Shown here one piece after another: positions 63,429 through 64,000 of a stretch of 64,000 bases of DNA. The DNA lies in NCBI RefSeq assembly GCF_001039005.1, contig NZ_LDWR01000050.1:186001-250000 (forward strand). Direction: 5' to 3'. The notes beneath the pieces were generated by a model that was not told where the DNA came from, did no database searches, and saw nothing but the letters and a program-made list of their open reading frames with translations. Source of the DNA: Burkholderia cepacia. Lineage in GTDB: Bacteria > Pseudomonadota > Gammaproteobacteria > Burkholderiales > Burkholderiaceae. Position numbers and translations under genes: made by a program. Position 1 is the first letter of the stretch. Every line of letters starts with the position of its first letter.

Positions 63429-63636
63429 CGGCGGCCCGGTGACACGATTCGAACCTGGGAGCGCGATGAGCCTTGGCACTCGCGGACGTTTCTAGATCGA
63501 GTTCCGGAAGACGGTTGCGTACAAAGTCATGGATGTCGATCGAAAGGACTGCGCGGCGCTCGAAACACATGTGTTTTTGCCAAGACGACGATAGCGAGTA
63601 CGCGATGCCGAGTGTCGAGGGGATGGCAGGGCGCGG

Positions 63637-64000
63637 CTACTCGGCGCTGTCCAGATGACTCGAATCGATCAACTCCAGGCGATAGCCGTGATTGTAGACA
63701 GCTCGAAGCCGAACACCGTTTTCGGGCCCGATTCGCAGCTTGGATCGCACGCGATAGACATGTGTATCGAGCGTACGGGAGATATTGTCGCTATGGCGCC
63801 CCCATATCGACTTGATCAGTGCTTCTCGTGGCACCGCGCGACCACAGTTTTGAAATAGCGCAACGGCAACGTTGAACTCTCGGGATGTCAGTTTGATTGC
63901 CTCGTCGTTCAGGAATACGGTTTCGGTCGCAAGATCCAGGCGATAACGACCAACGTTGATCGACGACGGCGTCGAGTTGGCTGGATAAGCCCGCCGCAGA
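63637..64000 (-). CDS. OmpR/PhoB-type response regulator, C-terminal part only
   Basis: The frame enters from the right edge and contains the full winged helix output domain: VGRYRLDLATETVFLNDEAI, LTSREFNVAVALFQNCGRAV, then HVYRVRSKLRI and GYRLELIDSSH. The receiver domain lies outside the window. Target genes cannot be named. Confidence 0.85.
   Translation of the reverse strand, partial: LRRAYPANSTPSSINVGRYRLDLATETVFLNDEAIKLTSREFNVAVALFQNCGRAVPREALIKSIWGRHSDNISRTLDTHVYRVRSKLRIGPENGVRLRAVYNHGYRLELIDSSHLDSAE

Noticed and set aside
63473-63658. 61-codon ORF after the Rieske-FAD gene
   Set aside because: No ribosome site and overlaps the end of the response regulator on the other strand; likely chance.

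Overview
The window is high-GC proteobacterial chromosome. Protein content (RdgC, MocR regulators, cyanide-insensitive CioAB oxidase, RebB-family R-body proteins, ClpG/ClpK-type AAA+ protein, IS6-type insertion sequence remnant) and codon use point to a Burkholderia, most likely of the cepacia complex; this placement is inference, as no rRNA or other marker is present. I see no rRNA, no tRNA and no CRISPR array.

Layout. 1-4.6 kb: tail of a NarK-type nitrate transporter, an orphan tyrosine recombinase, a TfoX N-terminal protein and an exported unknown protein. 4.6-8.6 kb: a periplasmic amino-acid binding protein and a DadA-like FAD oxidoreductase, divergent from a MocR regulator with repeated TTGTGTG boxes between them. 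8.6-12.8 kb: a DUF4132 protein and a second MocR gene with inverted operator-like repeats and a translationally overlapping small ORF. 13-19 kb: rdgC, a MerR remnant, small stress-type genes, and an HxlR regulator divergent from a DUF2867/lipocalin-like pair. 18.3-22.7 kb: LysR, a LeuCD-type hydro-lyase and a 2-hydroxycarboxylate transporter, probably a dicarboxylate catabolic unit. 22.8-25 kb: a polyketide-hydroxylase-like flavoprotein divergent from a true TetR homologue, with two tetO-like operators between them. 25-29.4 kb: molybdenum cofactor genes moaD, moaE, moaA, moeA and fdhD. 29.7-32.1 kb: cioAB. 32.3-36.8 kb: bestrophin, SMI1/KNR4, VOC and NTF2-like genes, then trpS behind what looks like a complete Trp-codon attenuator.

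37.2-43 kb is an R-body (refractile body) locus: four RebB-family proteins, three unknown companions, a Crp/Fnr regulator and a sigma factor. 43.3-49.8 kb is a catabolic unit (flavin monooxygenase, RidA, DUF1028, ArgE-like deacetylase, LysR, NCS1 permease). 49.8-51.4 kb is AT-richer and holds IS6-family debris. 51.4-56.7 kb carries a YdeP-type molybdopterin oxidoreductase and a ClpG-like disaggregase. 57.4-61.7 kb carries an encapsulin nanocompartment with its DyP peroxidase cargo and a 54-residue downstream gene, divergent from a short operon of stress-type proteins. The window closes with a Rieske/FAD ferredoxin-reductase-like protein and the C-terminal half of an OmpR-type response regulator.

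The most unusual items are the TetR/tetO-like switch controlling a flavin hydroxylase, the trpS leader with tandem Trp codons and four pairing segments, the R-body locus with its own sigma factor, and the encapsulin operon with an overlooked small gene.
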